From Excoecaria cochinchinensis (taxonomy: Eukaryota; Streptophyta; Magnoliopsida; Malpighiales; Euphorbiaceae), in assembly GCA_947683425.1 (NCBI GenBank), contig CANTUQ010000161.1:1-64000 (forward strand): a stretch of DNA of 64,000 nucleotides, written 5' to 3'. The notes under the pieces are model-generated. The model was not told where the DNA came from and did no database searches. It worked only from the letters and a program-made list of their open reading frames with translations. Position 1 is the stretch's first letter. Every line of letters begins with the position of its first letter. Positions 57,164 through 64,000 of the stretch are shown one piece after another. Made by a program: the position numbers and the translations under genes.

Positions 57164-57523
57164 TGTAATGGCCCGAATACCGGGTTAGTAGTTGATAAGT
57201 TACAATTATATTAATATTTTAGGTTATTTCTTGGCATAATTATAAGTTTTATTTATTTGTTTTAATCTTAATTAGTTAGTATTTTTTATTTTATTAGTTT
57301 GTAACATTTTTATAATTTTTTATAAGTTTTGGGGTATTTTCAGGCGTTTTATTTTAATCTAGAGCTAAATTCGAGGTTCGGGTTGATTTTAGGAGTAATT
57401 GGTGAAGGAAGAGCAAAACGGCCCGGAAGCACAGCTGTGTTTTCTTTATAGCACAGCTGTGCTATCTAGTCCCTTGCTAGCGAGCATCACTGAAGGCACA
57501 ACTGTGTTTTTGTGCAAAACACA
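57164..57523 (+). mobile_element. LTR O, 5' 360 bp, interrupted by P
   Basis: Starts TGTAATGGCCCGAATACC and contains two AGCACAGCTGTGYT palindromes and a third diverged one at 57425-57520. It breaks off at the TGTAACACC terminus of P. Confidence 0.5.
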
Positions 57524-57884
57524 TGTAACACCCCAATACCCCTTGGGAGGATATCGGGGCGCCACGCGAACTCTAATGCGTACATATACGTATACCAGCG
57601 GAAGCGATAGCAAAATAGACATCCATTTAAGAGTAATAAAATAAAATAATACTACACTAGGGCCCAACATGTATTACATATATATATATACATATTCATA
57701 TTACCACCTGTTCTTATTTAACTTTACATATACATTTACATGTGACTCTTTTACTTTTTATTACATAATGATGTTACTCAAAACATCACCAACTCTATTT
57801 CTATCTTATCCAAAAAGATATCAAAACAAAACTCCTAGTGGCCTTGACCCGCAGATGTCCGCTCACTGATCCGAACCTGTCAAC

Positions 57885-57930
57885 CGACATGGAAACAAAC
57901 ATCCGTGCTAAGCGATAACGCTTAGTGGGG
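57885..57930 (-). promoter_or_regulatory. Conserved LTR hairpin (P)
   Basis: The minus strand has CCCCACTAAGCG-TTAT-CGCTTAGCACGG. The first stem is perfect with a 4-base loop; the second stem is weak. Confidence 0.55.
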
Positions 57931-58639
57931 ATCAAATAATGCAAAGGACTTCTTTACGATGTCACACATAAATCACACATTTCATATAACAAAATCAAAT
58001 AAACTCTTGCATATAGCTTTCACTCTTGTACATATCATTTATTCAAATATGCAATAATCATGTGACCACATTCTTGTAAGCATGTACTTGTATTTAAAAT
58101 TGCCATGTACTTTAAACATCCTTCTCATATACTATAACATTTATTAATATATACTTTTAATCATCCCAAGTTCACTACACAACATTAACAAGCCTGAATT
58201 CCTTTCATGGTGGATACGGGTAACTCTGGATACTGTTTACAATATCTTACATATGGAGAATTAACTCAAACTCTACGGGATACGTAGGGTATTCCAAACT
58301 CTGGGCACAATTAAGGCCAACTCTAGCAGCTGCACTCTAACCCTTTATAAGCATGCTTATCTATCCACTATAACGGTAATCAGGCTCAATAAACCACTCA
58401 CACACACTATATACAGATATCAGTTCATCAAGATAATTCAAATACATTTATCAAATTCAGAGGCATCTACTTCATGTACAACTTTTATTAATCATGTACA
58501 TTTAATAATACAAATCATGCAAGAGGTTTAAAAGATAATTTTAAACCAAACACGGACCAAATGGTGATACGCAAAACTCATCTAAACATATAACAACTCA
58601 AAATAGAAACAATAGATCAAAACAGGACCAACAGAAAAG

Positions 58640-58880
58640 GAGAGGGCATGAGCACGACTCATGCTCCTTGAGCACGACTCGTGCTCACTCTCTCACTCAA
58701 CTGGAGCACGTTTTGTGCTCCCACTTTTTTCTCTTGGTGAGCACGACTCGTGCTCCTTGAGCACGACTCGTGCTCACTCCTTCCTTTTCCTAGAGCACGT
58801 TACGTGCACTCACTTTTCTCTCCTGGTGAACACGTCTCGTGCTCCTTGAGCACGACTCGTGCTCACTCCCTCCTTCTCTC
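58640..58880. repeat. AGCACGACTCGTGCTC palindrome array in LTR P
   Basis: At least six copies of GAGCACGACTCGTGCTC or close variants, many in pairs joined by CTTG and separated by T/C-rich spacers. Each is a near-perfect 16-bp palindrome with one or two central CpG sites. Confidence 0.88.
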
Positions 58881-60496
58881 CTAGATGTGTTACACAACAC
58901 GACTGGGACAACACCAAACTTGCTGAAGAATGTGTCTCTGTCACGATCGCGACCACTGTCGCGTTCACGATAGAAGGCTCCGTCAGGAACCTTTAGGAGA
59001 CTGCTTCTTATCTCAAAATTGCATCATCTAAACCGACCTCTAAACGTCATTTTTAAGCAAAACTATCTCTTAACAATTATTCCCTAGGATGTTAAATTTA
59101 AAATGGGACAATTTTCAGGTCAATTGGACATCGATAACATCAGATATAATCTAAATAAGCTGAACTGGTCAAATGAACCGGCTAAGGGAAAGACACCTCT
59201 GTTTTGGCCAATTTTCAGGGTCTTAGAGCAAGCATTTGCTCAAGGTCATTTCTGCGACTTTTGTAGGTATTGAAGTCATGGTTCTAATGAATTGATAGGT
59301 CTATAACTATACTTATGACAAAAACATTACACAAAGGTCAGATGACAAATAAGCAGAATTTGCCAAATCAAACTTTATCATCAACACACACACTCAATTG
59401 ATCAATTCACATACTTATAAACATATATACACATATCATAAGCACTGCAAGCAATCAAAATGAACATCTAACAAATATACTCTAAAAGAACAGTTGGGCT
59501 AATTAAAGCTCATCAAACATCTCTCTATTCAAGCATATCTCTATTCAAACATATTTCATGCAAACACATGCAAAAATAATAAGATTGCACTCGATCCCTA
59601 CCTCTAGGAAGCTTGAACTCCATGCTCTATTTAGCTCAAACCTTTTTCCTTTTCTTTATCCAATCTCTTGTTCATAGCTCCCACAAATCACATAGAAACC
59701 ACTTGAGTTAAACTTTTTCTCACTTTAAATCAAAAATACAAAGAAAAAGGAGGTTAGATCGAAAAATCAACCAAACTAACCTTCTCAAGGATCAACTCTA
59801 CCTATATCAACTCTCTCTCTCCAACTAACCCAAGAGGCTCACTCAAAGAGCAAGGAAAATGAAGAAAAAGAGAGACAGAAGCAAGGGGAGAAAGAGCACG
59901 GCAAAACCCAAAGAAAAAAGAAAGAAAGAACAAAGGTTGAAAGCAAAATAACGTGGGACAAAAAGGAAAGAGGGAGCAGCTGGTCAATGCTCATCCAAGC
60001 CAACCAAACTCACTAAATGCCACCCACTTCAACTTAATGCCACTTACCTTACTTAATCCATCTCCATCCAAAAAGTCCCATGTAGCACCCCAACCCATAC
60101 GTCGGCGAACCCATCCACAAGGGAGTAGGAAGCCGTACGAGTAGGTGTGTTACCGAACAGAAGCGATACAAAACATCTAAAAATACAGAAGAATTTAAAA
60201 CTTCAGGAGCGAAAGCTGACCATACATAATATACCAAGGCGCATACAGTAAGTGAAAGCACACACACATGCATACTTACAATCATACAATAGAAACCTAA
60301 TAAGAGAGATACACAAATATATAAATATTTACATAGCTTAAAATATTACATCAGAATCTTTACATATCATTACATATACATATTATACAGATATACAAAA
60401 ATCCCAATTACAAAAGCCGAACAATATACAAAACTTCTAACTCCTATGTGGTCGGCCCTTGCAGAAGTGCGACTCGAACCGAACCATACCTGCCAC

Positions 60497-60541
60497 CTGC
60501 ACGGGAAAAGAACCCGTGCTAAGCGATAATGCTTAGTGGGG
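60497..60541 (-). promoter_or_regulatory. Conserved LTR double hairpin (Q)
   Basis: The minus strand has CCCCACTAAGC-ATTATC-GCTTAG, then GCACGGG with CCCGTGC around a 7-base T-rich loop, ending CAG|G. Confidence 0.6.
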
Positions 60542-61825
60542 AGAACATACAGAAATATGTGGACGGCCATTCACAATGGTCGCCAAAACATAGTACATTC
60601 ACAATGGCATAAGCACATAGACTTAACAGATAGATATTTATATACTTGCATATAAAAGCCATGCATTTATAACATCATATCCACTTCAAAAACTCATGCC
60701 GAACCCAAGCAGATAGAGTGCTGTACGGAACACAAGCATCACCATGCAGAAACGCACCCGATTGTCATGCAAAGCTACAAGACACTTAAGCCTACTTTTC
60801 GTCCGACCATAACACACACACCAGCCAACACCCCAAGGGGCAACATCCAAGACCACCACACTTCCCCTGCGCAACTCTAATATATGAAATATCATACCAT
60901 GGGACATAAACACATAACAACATGTCAAGGATATTATAATAGCTGACACCAGGGGAAACATATAGCATAGTATTAAGTTTGTTGCATTCGCTAGATCAAG
61001 ATTATATTCATACTCATTTTAATTCATAAATTAATCATAACAGTTAACAACACAAAATCACATTAATATACATACAAATTAACCATCGCATTCCGAAATT
61101 TCGGCTCACATTTATATACCTTTTAATTTATCACATCACTATACAAAAATGTAGTATCCACAATACATGACACACCGGCTTCACATACACATACTATAAG
61201 CAAGATCGTTTACAGATAAAGACAAAGGTACAATATACAGGTCAGAGTTACATTAAGCCTATTCAGAGACTTGCAATCACATTCACATATCCTGAAACCA
61301 TATTCATACGGATATCACATTCTTATGTTCGTAACTAATCAGATTAGCATGCTTGTGAACACAAAATAACAAACAACACACCTGCTGACTCATAATAGTG
61401 GATATCGAGTAAACAAACTGTACCTTACGGGTACGAATCGAAAAGCAACATCATTGTTTTCCACTATCAAAAACATTTCACTAAAAAGGACCTTAAACAA
61501 GATCCATACAATAAAAGGGTTCGCGAGGAACCAGCCAGGGACCTGATCGGGGTCCATTCGTTCAAAGGGCGCTGCAGCTACACAAAACTCTATTAGGCAT
61601 GCCTAACTATCCACTTATTTGACTCTAGCAGGTCATGTATAATCCCAGGCACATTTTAATTCACAACATATGATTGAATCATGTTTTATTCATAATATAG
61701 GAAACATATAAACACACTCATATATATACATATATATATTAGATTACACATAATTCTAAAAGTAGTACAAACCGGAAAGTTAAGTATTGCAATCGTAAAA
61801 AGAAATCAGAAAAAAAAGCTAGAGG

Positions 61826-62070
61826 GTGTCGCGCTCATGACAAAAACAAAAGCAGGCCTCACTGTCGCGCTCGCGACAGTGAGCACCAGTAAGAGTTGTC
61901 GCGGGCACGCGCTCGCGATAGAAGCTTGGCTAAACGCTGAGTTCTCTGTCGCGATCGCGACCACATCGCGCTCGCTACAGGGAGTCCCCTCTGCGCACGC
62001 CCGGCCGCTCGCAGCGCGGCGCGCACGATGGAACAGAGATAACCAAGCTCTGTCGCGATCGCGACAGAGT
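61826..62070. repeat. TGTCGCGATCGCGACA palindrome cluster in LTR Q
   Basis: About six words of the type CTGTCGCGNTCGCGACAG, some broken. A further pair lies at 62590-62632. Related single palindromes occur in K (9115-9150), E (45370-45625) and P (58935). Confidence 0.8.
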
Positions 62071-64000
62071 CAGGATTTCCACTCCCAACGCCAAACTCTG
62101 CAGAATTTCATTCTCCACTTTGACCCACTCACTCATTTGGATCAAAAACTCAGTTCTAAAATCCTTCATTTAAACTACTGTATACAACATAAAACATAAC
62201 CTTTAAACTCAGTATTGTCATTAAGTCAAGCAAATAACAAAATCAAAGTCCCACAATTTCTCAAACCAGCAATTTCCGCATCCCATTCACTTCAATCGTA
62301 CCCATGTTAATATGTATTCATATATATATGGTACATCATTCTTAGATTACTCATGAGATCAACACATATTAATACTCATCCATATGCCATCCTTCACAGA
62401 GTCATATCTATTGTTATTTTACTAGTTAGATCACCAACCTTAATCATACTCATAAGTTTTTCCTAAAGACAACTACTTTATAATCATTTAATTACCCTAA
62501 ACATGCATAATAAGCTGAGGGGAAAGGTAGGGGATTGATCCGGGTCAACCACGGGCTCAAAAATAAAGAAGAAAAGGCTTTAAACATGTCATTCTGTCGT
62601 GAGGTCGCGACCCTGTCGCGCTCGCGACAGAGACTCACCTCTGATACCTTACGAGACTATTTTTTTTTCTACAAGATAGCATCGCGAAAGCCGACCTTTA
62701 AACCTCATTTTTAGGCAAAGTGGTCTTGTTATAAAATGCTACTCTATGTCTTAACTTTCAAAAGGAACAAGTTTCAGGTCATTTCGACGTCTAAAACTTC
62801 TGATATGACCTCAACAACCCATACTGTTCAAACAACCCGACAAAAACAGAGACACTACGGTTTTGGCAAACTTTTCAGGGTCTTAGAGCAAGGATTTGCT
62901 CAAGGTCATTTCTACGACTTTTATAGGAATGGAAGTAATTGTTAGAATGGATCAAGAATCACTCAATTTAGAGGTCTAAAACTCTACTTATGACAAATAT
63001 ATTGAACAGAGATCAGATGAAAACATAACAGATTCGGCCAAAATTACAACTACATGAAAATCCATCTAATATCATCATCACACTTGCATTTTCTCAAACA
63101 AATCACTTAAAATTTCCAGAATTTATAGGACACAAAACACATACACATTAAATCCAAGATAATAACATGGCACAAAGATCAACTCCCAAACACACACACT
63201 CAAAAACACAGCTCCCAAACCTGGATAAAATGCAGCTTTAATCTTCTCTTAAAAAGCCTTCCTTTTCTTTCCCTTTGTCCTTCTTTCTCACTTCAATCAC
63301 TTGCAAACAATCAAAACAATAACTCTGTTAACCCATGGAAAACACCCACAAACCCATTTCAAATCACGAGAGAAGGAGAAGAAGAAGAAACCCAAATAAA
63401 CATTCAGCTACTAACCTCTTTAATCTTGATCCAAATCTAAAACAAAATCACCCAATCATGCGCCCAAACACCAGCCACAAGAAAGAAAAGGAGGAAGTGC
63501 TAAAAATAGAGAAGAAATGGGAAAGAAGAGCCGAAGAAGAGAGGAGAACGAGGAGTAGACTTGTTCCTGCATTCTCTCTCCTTCTTTGCCCTCTTTTCCT
63601 TTCTTTCCATTTAATGCACACCTACCATGTCCACTTGGCAACTTCTCATTGGGCCAAAACTCCTCCTTTGACTTTCACACATCAAAGCACCATACATACA
63701 AGCACCATAAAATCACCAAATCCACTTGCCCACATCCTATAGCTCCACATGTCATAATATTACAAGCCCACTTAGCACAATTCTATTGGCTCTCACTTAT
63801 AAATATCTTGACTTCATACACTCAAACACCATACACATACATACACACTAGATAACCTCCTCACTCAACATCTTATTAAATTAGTCTCTTCAATTAAGTC
63901 CTCAATAAATCCAATTTCTCATACACTAATTACCGAAATACCCTCGTTCGACCCTACTTAGCGTGCACATTCCAACTAAGCCCGATTTGGGGTGTTACAT

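Larger units (their letters stand above)
57524..60080 (-). mobile_element. LTR P (minus strand), about 2.56 kb seen, interrupted by Q
   Basis: Plus strand starts TGTAACACCCCAATACC. It has the conserved hairpin at 57885-57930, an AGCACGACTCGTGCTC array at 58640-58880, a TCGCGA-type palindrome at 58935-58970 and an A/G-rich run at 59860-59960. The sequence just before Q resembles LTR K. P and Q share a block (59050-59300 with 62700-62950), so they are related families. No coding frame. Confidence 0.7.
60081..63999 (-). mobile_element. LTR Q (minus strand), about 3.9 kb
   Basis: Plus strand starts TGTAGCACCCC and ends GGGGTGTTACA, so the minus strand runs TGTAACACCCC to GGGTGCTACA. The segment 61380-61630 (CTGCTGACTC, GGGTTCGCGAGGAACC, CTATTAGGCATGCCTAAC) is homologous to the LTRs of A and C. 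It has the hairpin at 60497-60541 and palindrome clusters at 61826-62070 and 62590-62632. The left flank TCCCA and single base T on the right are compatible with, but do not prove, a 5-bp duplication. No coding frame is credible. Confidence 0.7.

Noticed and set aside
61837..62199. 120-codon open frame in Q
   Set aside because: It runs across the TCGCGA palindrome cluster and has no domain; the open frame is explained by local GC content.

Overview
This is plant nuclear DNA, almost certainly from a flowering plant with a repeat-rich genome. I find no host gene, tRNA or rRNA. Nearly every base can be assigned to LTR retrotransposons inserted into one another, plus one CACTA-type DNA-transposon end. 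The organism call rests on plant-specific lineages: a Tekay-type chromovirus with a C-terminal chromodomain and Met-tRNA primer site, and Tat/Ogre-type Ty3 elements with a second (archaeal-like) RNase H and a primer site fitting tRNA-Arg.

Layout. 1-8603: Tekay-type element A (+), with an intact 1543-codon gag-pol and LTRs of 2485 bp (5' LTR cut by the window edge). A sits in an LTR fragment K (-, 8604-9222). K sits in a decayed ORF of an older Tat element J (+, 9223-9612 and 41604-43230). J is split by Tat element I (-, 9613-41603). I is itself split by Tat element B (+, 12347-25698, 5-bp duplication GTAAT) and by a second Tekay-type element C (-, 30357-40012, duplication GTCTC). Removing B and C rejoins I (LTR, PPT, 3' repeats, integrase and gag remnants, leader, PBS, LTR); removing I rejoins the C-terminus of the J ORF.

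43230-64000 is a second pile-up: an RT fragment L (+), a long LTR E (+), a Tat 3' end F (-), a CACTA terminus M inside F, a Tat 3' end H (-) inside M with its accessory ORF, and then LTRs N (-), O (+), P (-) and Q (-). Q is about 3.9 kb and fills 60081-63999.

Age order from visible decay: C (8 differences by eye between 2467-bp LTRs, one nonsense codon) and A (9 differences in 1396 bp, intact ORF) are young. B is intermediate (full length, three in-frame stops, about 1% LTR divergence). I, J, F and H are old.

The most interesting signals are non-coding. (1) A conserved double hairpin occurs in the LTRs of at least five diverged families. (2) Clusters of short GC-rich, CpG-bearing palindromes occur in nearly every LTR family, with a different palindrome in each. 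(3) Each Tat element carries a family-specific, often dimeric, tandem array just before its 3' LTR. (4) In-frame stops in an accessory Tat ORF fall overwhelmingly at CAG-to-TAG positions, as expected from decay of methylated CHG sites.
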